A model generated the notes under the pieces. It did not search any database, was not told where the DNA came from, and saw nothing but the letters and a program-made list of their open reading frames with translations. From contig OX375879.1 of NCBI GenBank assembly GCA_947359465.1, positions 119,862,557 through 119,926,556 on the forward strand: 64,000 nt of DNA, in the 5' to 3' direction. The translations under genes were made by a program, and so were the position numbers. Below, one piece after another: positions 38,201-50,200 of the stretch (positions within the stretch are counted from its first letter, which is position 1; each line of letters begins with the position of its first letter). This DNA is from Metellina segmentata. Lineage: Eukaryota > Arthropoda > Arachnida > Araneae > Tetragnathidae.

Positions 38201-41200
38201 TACTTAACCCTTTGAATCGCACTTCTACTCAATCAACGTGTTGAAGTACCAGTTAACAATTTTTTCGACTAGCCGTTGAATACACGTGCTTTGGCCAGTA
38301 CCAGTACCGTCGTGAACAATGGGACTGGTGCAAGTTGAGGGCATGAATATCTGTCGTGGGTACAAATATCCTTCCTTTGGAGTGGTCTGAAAATTTGGAG
38401 AGCGGGGTGTGATCAAGATAGCTCAAAACCCTCTCGGCCGTATTCACACGGTTCAGAATCAAATCGCGGAATATCAAGAACCGTATGTCAAACGACGGAT
38501 TAAATGATCCACGGATTAAAATGATACACTCGCTGTGATTGGCTACTACCGTCATCTCACGTTCACGTGAAATTGTTTGAATTTGTTATGACGCCTGAAT
38601 CTACATTCATACTGATCAATTCTGGCAGGCAGAATTGATTCCAAATTGTAATTTTTATAGAATGCATAAGGCATTTAATTTGAGTTTGGAAAGCAAATGC
38701 AAAGGTATTTAATTTTAATTATATTTTTATGGATTTCTAAGTTTTGCAAGAAAGAATTGTGCACAATGACTTGACAAATCAGTATGGGTGTGTCTTGGTG
38801 TAGAGGTGAAGTAACTCGCATTGTCAATTTTCTTTCATTTTCGTAATAAATCAACAAAATAATTTTATTTCACCACGAATTTGCATCTGCCGTGATTCTA
38901 ACATTCGCTCTCATTGGGTTCTACTCTGGCCAGCAAGAATATAATTCGAAGCAGAACACATCTGGTCAAATCTATTTCGTAGAAAGTGTGATTCCGTGAA
39001 CGTTCTTGTTCCGATTCATATAAAATCAGTTAAATGTGCACTGTCGCAAGAATACTATAATTTAGCACATAATTAATAATTTTATTTCACCACGAATTTG
39101 CATCTGCCGTGATTCTAACATTCGCTCTCATTGGGTTCTACTCTGGCCAGCAAGAATATAATTCGAAGCAGAACACATCTGGTCAAATCTATTTCGTAGA
39201 AAGTGTGATTCCGTGAACGTTCTTGTTCCGATTCATATAAAATCAGTTAAATGTGCACTGTCGCAAGAATACTATAATTTAGCACATAATTAAGTGTGTC
39301 GTCCATTTTGTTTTGTTTGTAATATATATCTCGCTTCCTGAAACGGCAGTTTAAACGGATGAGGCATTGTGAATACGGTTTTTTCTTTAGCCCGGTATTT
39401 ATCGTCGATTGGTTTAACTCGAATTCATTCTTTCAAGCTTTAAAACTTTGTATAAGTATTGCTAAGTACCTCCTAAAAGATATCTTTTCAGTGCTATCTT
39501 GGGAATGTTTTCTTTCCACCAGTGATGAGTCCCAGACAATCCAAGGAAGACTTCATGGGCTGAATTTCGTTTCCTGACCGGGAATGTCTCCGTGCACACA
39601 TATTTTAGTACAATAAATTGACTCTCCTAAAGCATGTAACGAAAAACTAAGACAACCTATGATGTCTCAACATACAGACACGTCCACTGCATTTTCTAAT
39701 TTTAGCAACAGAATGCATAAGTTTTGGGAAATCGGAGGAGGCAAAAGACGTTAAGTGTCTGAACAAGTGTATGAATATTTCAAGTTGTGTTTCAAAATGA
39801 AACAACTTTGTGAAAAGTTTAAAGAAAAAAATATTTCATATTTTTGTATTTTATTACGAGATTATTATTTAACCAGGTGTTTTAAAAATCATAAATCAAT
39901 GCTTCGTAAGACGCTACCAGAGTCTCATTCAGGCTATGGCACTGGTTATCATAAAAGTATCTGAAGTAAATATTAAGAAATTTATTCAGAATAACTGCTC
40001 TTGTGGAAGAGCTTTTTTTCTGACTGAGATTGTGACATCAAGTACCTATATCCGTTTGTTTCCAGCCATTTCGAGGGAAACTGTGCTTTTCTATCGGTGG
40101 CAGACCCAACTCTTCTGCGAGACATCTTCGTGAAGGATTTCCACTACTTTCCCAACCGACAGGTGAGTAACGCAGGGATATCGCAGCCAAAGCGCTTGTG
40201 AAATAGTAGTACAAGTTTTCAAAATAGAACAACGAGTGTCCTCCTACCCTCTTGGTAGTTGTTTTGACGAGGCATTAGCAAACTGACCAGATGCTTGATG
40301 AACGCGATATCTCGTCCATCTCGTTAGAACCAAAGTTCACTCTATACCCGGCTGTTGTGATAGCGCAATGTCGTTACCACTTATCCCCTTATCTAATGCT
40401 TTTGGTGGTTGTCTTTTGCGAGGTATCGCGTCATTAGCATAACTGACCAGATCTTGATCTCGTCATCTTCAAAAAACAGACAGTATCTTGATGGACGAGA
40501 TACCTCATCATTACAAAATTGATCCTATCTTGATGGACGAGATACCTCATCATTTCAAAATAGATCCTATCTTGATGAACGAGATACCTCATCATTACAA
40601 AATTGATTCTATCTCGACGAGAGACCTCATTATTACAAAATTGACCATATCTTGATGGACGAGGTACCTCAGCATTACAAAATTTATCATTTCTTGATGG
40701 ATGAGATACCTCATCATACAAAATTGATTCTATCTTGACAAGAGACCTCATTATTTCAAAATTGACCATATCTTGATGGACGAGATACCTCAGCATTACA
40801 AAATTGATCATTTCTTGATGGATGAGTTACCTCATCATACAAAATTGATTCTATATTGACGAGAGACCTCATTATTACAAAATTGATCATATCTTGATGG
40901 ACGAGATACCTCATCATTACAAAATCGATTATATCTTGATAGAACAGGTACGTCAGCATTACATAATTGCTCATATCTTGATGAAAGAAGTACTTCATCT
41001 TTACAAAATTGATCATATCTTGAGGTACGTGATACGTCATCACTATAAAATTGAACATATCTTGATGTATAAGATACCTAAACGTAGCCACAGGAGGTGT
41101 AAACCCTATTTTATTAGCAACTAGAAAATTTTTCTGTCGTTGCTAAGGTTGAATTGGTTAAACGTTGATTGAAAACAATCCAAATAATCACTTTTCTCGA

Positions 41201-44200
41201 TTAGCAAAATGTAAATATGATTAAAGAGAGTGAAAAAAAATCAACGTCAATCAACTATTAATCAATTACCCGAACAAAGCCGGGTAATGCATCTCATTAT
41301 CTACTATGCACATAACTAACTCTTGAATTAATAACGCATGATTTAAGCTGTTTTCTAAATCAAATCAACTTTATCTTCATAAACCACCAATTCAAATAAT
41401 ACTGGTTTTATTTCAGTCAATTGCTACTGGAGATGGGATACTAGCAAAAACGGTTATCGTACTGGAAGGCGAGGACTGGAAGCGAGTCAGAACCATCATT
41501 ACTCCGACATTTACGACTGGAAAGATTAAGCGGGTGAGTGAAATATTTCTAAATACTACCGAGTAAGCTTCAGCCAATAGGGGAGATATTCAAATTCTGA
41601 AAAGGTGATTTAAAAGTACCGAAGTTACAAAAGCCCCACCTCCTTCATTGCCTCAAAAGCTCAGGTGTTGACCTCGTCACTTGTCCGCGGCTCGATATTA
41701 CGAGGTCTTTTTCAGGGATATCTCACTTCGGGATCGATCCCGACCCCTTCACCAATAGGCTGTTGAGTTGCTGCAATGTGATGTTATCAATTATCGACCA
41801 ACTTCCATTTACTTATGAAATTGAGGGTCCTTGCTTGGGCCGAGTTTCGAGCTCGCAAAGTTGGTAATGTATTTACGCTTCCAACTGGGACACCACGCCC
41901 TTAAAAACGTTTATTAAAACGATATTAAACGCATTCTTTTTTCGTGTCAGTAAGAGCTGACGCATGATTGAACTTTGTCCTAAAACTTACAAAATAATGA
42001 TTATTTTTTAGATGATGAATATATTCAACGACTGTGCCCACACGACAGTACAAAATTTCAAAGACGCCACGAAGGATGGTAAGCCTGTAGAGGCTAAAAG
42101 GTGAGTCTTAAAAAAGCCAAAACAATAATGCAGATAATATCAAATCTCGACTGAAATTTTACTTTATAGTGAACTAGCATAAATAGCCCATTATACGACG
42201 GGTGTATAAAAAAGTTATTTATTTTGGTCAAACTTCATTTATGTATTTATTTTTTATTACCTGATGGTGCGTGTTACGCATAAACCTTTTTTCACCACTA
42301 TCTGTCAACGTTTGTTGATCAGTGGCTATCTATAAACCTTTTCCACCACTATCCGTCACCCTGCTTTCGCAAGGTGTTGTTTTTGAGTGATACTGGTAAA
42401 ACGGTATTGTTATAAATTTTTGATCAACACTAGTAAAACGATGAGCTGCTTACGGCAATCGTTTTATACTCAATAGTATTTCTATAGCGATATCAAAATT
42501 AATGATATTTGATATTTCGTACATATTTTCGCTCGTGACAACCCACAACCAATCAAAACAATTTGAAACTGTCTACTCGTGACGTCTCAAAACCAATCAA
42601 AATTTAATAACCACGGAAAACACAAGAGAATCTAATGATTTATATAATAAGGCTAGCCACTGCTTGGCCAGCACAGCGTTGGTCGTGGCAGTTTTTTTCC
42701 TGGGTTCAGGTGTGACCACTGCTCGCTAACCTCCGGTGTTTGCCACGAATTCCCATTTGGTTTGCGAAGCAAATTTGTAGCCTACTGGATAACAGGCAAC
42801 GGTCATTGTCAAATGTAGCCACTTTCGAATTGCAAAGAAATCTAATTGGCATGACGTCACAATCTCCTTGCGAAAATATAAATACTTGATTGAAAAGTTA
42901 TTTTTTAAAAGAAAATTAAATGTATTTGGTATCTTTCTAATGTAAAATATTCCGCAGATTTCAAATCCGTTAAAATTTTTGTTCTATCTTTAACGATCTT
43001 TGAGATAGAAAAAAGCCCTGAAGAACACCAGTTCTAACTTTGGCTTCACTCGAATCCGTTTCTCAGGAAATCAAAATGAATTAATCTCGAATCAAACGAA
43101 GGTAATTAATCGCGGCGGCGTTCGTTTTGAAAAAAATATATAAAAGTTCAACTGTAAAAATTATTTATTTAAAGAAAATCATATTTTTAGGTGTCTATCT
43201 GATGTGAAAATTTCCGCAACTTTCAAAATCCGTTGAAATTTTTTCTCTATCTTGAAGGATCTAGGTGATAAAAAATGGAAGTACATAACTCCAGTTAAAA
43301 CTTTATTTGTTTTATAATCTGCTGACATTTCATTCCTCCGCAAAATGAAATACAAACGGAAAAAATAAATTTAGAATCTGTGATCTTTTATACTGTTGAA
43401 ATTCTAAGGAAAACAATAATAAATAAATTAATTTTAAAATGTTCTAGATTGAATTTTAAAACACGGGCTTCGTACAAAAATTGCAAATATAAGTGAAAAA
43501 CGCGCGTAAGTGAAAAACCACAAAAAGGAGATTAAAAGTGAAAAATCAATACAGTGTACACAGTATGTTGTTAATTAATACTATGTATATAGTACTACAG
43601 AAAAGGGAAATAAGGTTACGTCGTTTTAAAATGCAAATACAAGTTTCCGTGTATAACTTCCGTTTACTATCTTTTAAGAACACAAAGAAAATGAAGATGC
43701 TTACATACCCAAATTTCGTTTTGCTCCTATTACTTTCTCACAAAATAATTTACTATTGATGATTGTTTTTGTTTTCCTGAATTTTCAAAAAGAGTCTTTT
43801 CAAGATCGTCAAGACGTGAAAAAGTTTCTTCACTTCCGGAATTAAACTGAAAATAGTCAAGCAGAGTTTCCAAAGCTTCAAACGCTACTGTGTGAGTTGG
43901 GATAACTTTTGCCACATCTTCATCATCGTCGTCCTCTTCATCTTCGTCACCACCATTTATTTCGGTTGCAATGTCTCCTATTTCCCGCAATTGAGCTGTG
44001 ATTAAATTTTCATCTGCATCAACGAAATCGTTGCAAGTAGTGCACATAGCGAGTCCACCAGATACAATATGCTAATCTTCTTCGTTTATGTCATTTTCAC
44101 AATTTTCACTTTCATTTTCTGGCTCCTCACTTTCATTTTCTGCTAGAAACGAAAATCCTGCTTTCTTAAAGCAGCTTTTAATGCACTTGTCAATAACGTT

Positions 44201-47200
44201 TCTCCATGATGAACACAACATATGAATTGCATCAAGGACGGTAATTTGCTTCAATTGGTCTTTTAATGCACGTTTTGTTTCTGATGCAGCCATAAGTCGA
44301 CGGATTAAAGTTTTTCTATAGTGCACTTTCACACAACGAATGACACTCAGATCCAAAGGTTAAATCTTGCTCGTGCAATTTGCAGGAAAAAACACAACTT
44401 TCGTGTTATTGAAAGTTGGGAGATCTTGTGAGTGAGCAGGACAATGATTCATGAATAACAGAACTTTCCGTTTTTCTTTTTGCATTTTCCTGTCGAATTT
44501 TTGAAGGAAATCCAAGAAAATGTGCGATGTCATCCAAGCTGTTTTGTTGCTAGTGGAGTCGCAAGGAAGCTTCTTCACGTTCTTAAAACAGCGAGGTTTT
44601 TTTTTTTGATCTGCCAATGACCAATGGCGGGAATTTTTCTGAACCATTGCAACACAGCAAGGCAGTTAGTCTTTCTTTACATTTCTTCTGACCATGGCAT
44701 GGTTCTCCCTTGAATGTTAAGGTTCTGTCGGGCATCAGTTTATAAAAAATTCCAGTTTCGTCACAATTGTAGATGTTTTTCGGTTCGTATCCGTTTACTA
44801 AAGTAGTCAAGTCTTCTTTCCATTGTTCTACGGTTCCTTCATTGACACTCGCACTTTCCCCAGAAAGGACGCGAGTTGCCAAGCCATACCTATTTCTGAA
44901 TTTTTCAATCCATCCATGTGACGCAGAAAAGTTTTCCATTTCAAAACTCTATAACAATTGTACGGACTTCTCCCTTAGAAGCTCAACGTTAACAGGAATG
45001 TTCGAGGCACGAGCTTCTTTAAACCACAGCAACAAAACTTTCTCAAATTCTTCGAACTTTCCACCTTGAATTCTGCTTCTTTTCTTCGACTGAATTCCAC
45101 ATTCTCGATGAGTGACTATAATCGCCTCCCGACTTTTTAAAATCCCTCTCAATGTCGATTCTGGAACATTAAAATGCTCCGATAAAGCTTTTTTCGAGTT
45201 GCAAGAAAATTTTCTTCTAAATTTTTTATAATATCCATTTTAAACGAAAGCGACAATTTTGTTCGTTTTGGCATTTTAAAACGCAACCATCTAACCCAAA
45301 CTCCAAGAAGGTTCTTTCGTTAGCGCGATCAATGCCACTTGATACCTACCGTACTAACCACTCTAATTGGCTGCTGTATAAATGCGATTTTCACTGGCGT
45401 CAGTTACAAGACTCCTCTGGTACACCCGTGTATATGGTAGAGAAATGTGTTCCAGGAATCCGAACGATAGGGTAAGGGCGAGGGAATGCATTCCTAGAAG
45501 CAGATCAAAAAAGGAAAAGTTCTTGCGAGAAGCAACACCTGACTTGAGGAAACTAATTTTTGAAGTGAAAATTTTTTTGCGACGCGCATAAGTGAGAGCT
45601 GCTTTTTTATTTTAGCGTATAAATGAATAAGAGTTATCATTGTTTTCCTATATTCATGGCCGGGACCGCGAAAAAAGCGCGTATAACTGAAAAACGCACA
45701 TAAAAGAGAGCGTGTATAAGTGAGAGATCACTTTATATATTTTCTGAAAAACAGCAAAAAAATTTTGATTTGAAAAATATTTTTTTGGAATATCATATTT
45801 TGTAAACATTCTCTTATGCTAGGACACATGTCTTCATTGATGCGAGTGAAGCGAGCATATGTTCGCGCAGCGAACCAATGAGGATTGCGAAGCAATCCTC
45901 CGGGGGTTGGCGAGCGTTAGCGAGCAGGGGGCGGGCCCCCTAGTACCTATATAAAATCGGACGCAAAAAAAGTCACTTTTGACGCTGTATCGCTGATCCC
46001 GATCCCCATGAGTCAGTTTGGCCTCTTGAGGAACAAACGGTCAAGTGGGTCAACGGACTGTGGTGGAATATCTCATCCTTGGCCCCTCTTTTCTTCGTGT
46101 CGAACTTTATCAAGGCTTTGATTACACAATGGCAATACCATCTGAACAATTACTCCTTCCACTTCACCATCAGTCAAAGTCTCCGGAGCTATCTTTATTT
46201 TTTCCCATCTACGATTCAGAGGAAAAGTGTCCAAGAACGTCCGCGGTAGCTCAGTCAGTAGAGCGTTGGGCTCGCATCAGAAGGGTTGTGGGTTCTGTCC
46301 TCGGCGGAGCCTGCAATTCTGATGATTGCGAGATCGGCGCTTCGACCTGGCTAAAGACCGTCGTGTTCACTAATGGTGACTGGGGAACGTTAAATAGGTC
46401 GTGGTCACAAAGCCCCCCCATGTTTCCATACCAAATCAATAATACCTCTGGGGGTACCTGATCAGGGGGTTATCGGCCTATGATTGGGATCTAAATTACG
46501 ATATGTGTGAGTGAATGGATGTATGAAAGGGACCTTCCTGTAAAACGGATGTGTCATGTATGTCGAGTAAAGTCGGACTTCTTCCCAATGGGGCTCAATA
46601 ACATGGAAGGCGCACCCCCCTCGCCTCTTGCCGTCTTCGACGGGCCTGGCACTCTTCTGGTCTGCCAGTGTAGGCATGAGAAACAACAACAACATATTGC
46701 CCCCTTCGCAGCTTTGGGGTATTGCGATCCCTTCCCCGTTATCGTGGACTCCATGATTCTCCCCCTTCTCAGGAGTAACTTGATTCCCTGGCACGTTCTT
46801 TCGAACCGTACCATCACCCGATGTGTTTGGTGGGTCTTTTACTTTGGCGGGTTCTTGCTCTTTTCGGTGACTTTCGACCACCACCTTCTGGACCGCGAGA
46901 GGGTTGCTCTTCCTTCGCCCCCTTAATTCAACCCACTCAGTTTCTCTGTCCAAGTTGTTTCTTTGTTCCTCACCTTGAGAAGCTGTTGAGCCTTAATAAG
47001 GGTACACGGTATTCAGTTGAGGTAGAGTCCATTTTGTTTTCCGTTCCCTTCCTAACTTCTTTCTTTACCTTGTATTCCATGCGAACTACAATTTTCGTTT
47101 CGTCTCTCCTCTTTTACACATTCTGCATTTCTAAATTTTGAAATTGCATTTCATGCACATGTCTCCACCGCTCAGCTTCTGCTGATTTCTTGTATTTTTC

Positions 47201-50200
47201 AACAGGCTCTGTTTTAACAAACGATATTGCGCTCTCGTATTCGTCAGGTTTATCAGCCAGCGTCGACGGGACGACAAACTTTCTCCAATCATCAACGAAA
47301 TGATCGCGAACATGTGGAACGACTCTTCTATTCAATTGATCTGTGATGATTAGGGCAACTTTTTTGTTGCAGTAAAAATGGGAAAAGGTGCATTTATCAT
47401 TCCCTAAAGTTGCATTTATCATTCCCTAAAGTTGCATTTATGGAAATAAAGTTTCTTTTATTTTTTGATACACTAAATTCTAAAATAAATTCGTAAAAAA
47501 TTAAAAAATTCAAAATATACTGACAATTTTAGTCGTGTACAACAGTATTATACTACATTTTTAAATACAGAAGAACGTTGAATGGTCGATCCTTGGCCAG
47601 TAGTTTCTTTAACATTGAAAAACTGCGCCAGCCGCAGTCATATAATGTGCTGTATAGGATAGAAGTAGCGCAAAATCCTTTCGCTCAACATTCAGAGATT
47701 TTAAAACGTTATCTACAAGGCGAACAACATATTGATGATCTACACTCACCTCGCAAACTATGCAGTCAATTACGCAAGTTTCCTCTGGTTTATAACGAGT
47801 GCCAACCAATGTGTTAAAAGTTACTTGCTATTTATTTCACTTTTGTCTGTTAGGACGAACCCCTTCTTTCCATGAACTTGTTTGATCCGCAATACTTCGG
47901 CGTTCGCAAGATCAGACACACGCGATCGAAGGGTTGGTTCAGAGGGCAAAAAATGAAATAGTAATTTCATATTAATTAATTTTAAGCTACATTTTAAAAA
48001 GTTGCAGGTGGTTGCATTTATGCAAAAAGTTGCATTTATGTTGCGGTTATAATTCACTTGCAATACACCACATGTAGGAGGAATTTTGGTTTTAGTAGTT
48101 TGCATGCAGCGTAGAACGTGTGAAAAGAAAGTTGCATTTGTTGCAAACAATTGCCCTAGTGATGATCAAATTTTTCAGCCTCTCAAAATCTCTAATTTCT
48201 AGTCCATTGATCCATTCTTCAAAGTACTTAGTGTCATCAAACACAAAGTCTCTCCGAGATTGCGATGGGCATTACAGAGTTTGGACGAATTTTTGTCGAA
48301 ATCTTTCTGGACTCATCTTAAAACGCTTAAGTAGAGTTCACTTGATATGGTCGTAATCATTTAATTCATCTTCTGTTTCTCTCGTGATAACCTGAGTAAT
48401 TTCAGAAGGTAGCAGGGACAACAAGGCAGAAACCCAATGTGTTAATCTATAATTTAATCTCTCTATATTAAAACGAAGTTACCGCCGCTTCCGCAGAATT
48501 GAAAACTGTGTTGTTTAGCTCGATTCTTAGACGGTTTCTCTAGAAAATTCGAATCAGAAAAATATGAAATTAACATGGTCTGTTCTTCGTCGCGTTCCCT
48601 GGACAATTGTAAAGAGAAATTTCTTCTGCGAGTAAGCAAAACACATACAAGCTTTTAGTTTTAAGCCATGAGTTTTTTTAAAGAGTACCTTTCAACGTAA
48701 ATTTTTGCAGCTGGTCGAGTTTTTTTAGAAATTTCAATTTGGTTCTTGATAATATTTTTTTGAAATTCGGGACATTTTCGTTACTTTTTTTTAAAACAGT
48801 CACATCTATATCTTATTACTATTAGTTTTTAATTTTGAAAATATCGCAGTATACCACAAAATGTATTCTTTCTTACCTTACAATTATTTTTGAAATTGGT
48901 TATTAAATAAATTCAATGTGATTAAAAGTTGATCATATAAAATTCGGAATCTTTAGATATTTTCGCTACGTTTTGTTAAAACCATCATATTTACTGCTTA
49001 ATACTATTATTTTCAAATTTGAGAACATCACTGAATACCTTACATTGTACTTTTTCTTATGGTACAATTATGTTTTAAATTGGTTAATAAATAAAGTCGA
49101 TGCAATCAAAAGTTGGTCACACAATTTTCGGAACTATCATATCGTTATTGGCTAGAGTAAGCGAGCAGGAGGCGGAGCCCCCTAGTTAATTCAAAAAATG
49201 ACAAAGCTTATACTACTCACTTATTTGCCAAATTTAACGAAACCAATTTGAAGCTACAAGGGGATCAATTTAATCTAATCAAAATTAAAAGTATAATATC
49301 TACATTTGTTACAAAACTTTTTTCTATACAACTTATGGAGAGAAGTATGCTCTCAGTTTCCATATCTTTCAAAATTGCAAAAACGAGATGTCAACCCTTA
49401 ACGGTTTTTTATTCTGGCCTCAGCCAAAGATTTGAAGACATTTTTCACATGGTTATTCCTTGATTCGGTGTGGAACTCTTTTGCAAGTAGACCCACAAAC
49501 TCAGATGAATCCATACCAAGTGTGGAGCAATATATTGAATTATTCACAAATGAGGAGCCGAAACCAATGTTTGAACAAGTATACTACAAATTCTGCTTAC
49601 AAAACAGATACCAATTTTATATCCTGCATTATGGGTTAATGCACAGAAGTTGTTTATTGCTTTCCTTTCTTCTCATTTAATAGAACGTGGATTTAGTGTA
49701 GTTATGAGCTTCATCACGAAAAAAAGAAACCGACTGGAAGTTAGTGCTCATGGAGACTTACGAAGTTACTCACAAACAAAGAGCATAACAAAAATAATCT
49801 CACATCATCCTATAAGGTTCACCTATCTCATTGAAGAAATGCGTTTTGTATTTTAAAACAAAATTTATAATTTCAATAAATACTACTTACTAGTATTTAA
49901 GTAAATACATAGTAGAATTAACTAAAATACTACTACTACTATTTATTTACTACAACTATATATTATAGTATTTTAATAAATACTACTACTTTCAATGAAT
50001 ACTAATTTTAATAAATACAACATAAAAATATACATAGTTATGTTTCAATAAATTAATATCATTCAAGACATGAAAGTTAAATTTGTAATTTTTCTATTAT
50101 GTAGTAATTTGTAGTTATTTTACTTGGAGGTTCGTGGTCAGGTTTTTGCTATAAGAAGGGGTCCATGGACATACTTAGTTGGGGAACCACTGGTCTAAAA

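Larger units (their letters stand above)
46700..48455 (-). pseudogene. Retroelement gag remnant, split by a hAT element
   Basis: On the - strand 48455-48167 reads LSLLPSEITQVITRETED, LKRFKMSPERFRQKFVQTL and KYFEEWINGLEIRDFERLKN with two in-frame stops. After the insertion at 47351-48158 it continues ITDQLNRRVVPHVRDHFVDD and TLADKPDEYESAISFVKTE down to about 47115. Then comes a charged, unassigned stretch to 46700. The capsid motifs match the gags at 8428 and 10627, so it is a third copy of the same gag type. Confidence 0.8.

Noticed and set aside
40434..41091. Overlapping open frames of 125 and 111 codons on the - strand with a 14-residue repeat
   Set aside because: They arise because the 42-bp minisatellite unit is divisible by three; no start context, no known domain, and the frame ends with the array.
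46241..46308. A tRNA gene
   Set aside because: A and B boxes are present but the acceptor stem does not pair and a SINE body with (AAC)n tail follows.
46462..46953. A 163-codon - strand frame and overlapping + strand frames
   Set aside because: They run through the SINE and the charged tail of a gag remnant; no recognisable domain, and both strands are open only because the region is GC-richer.
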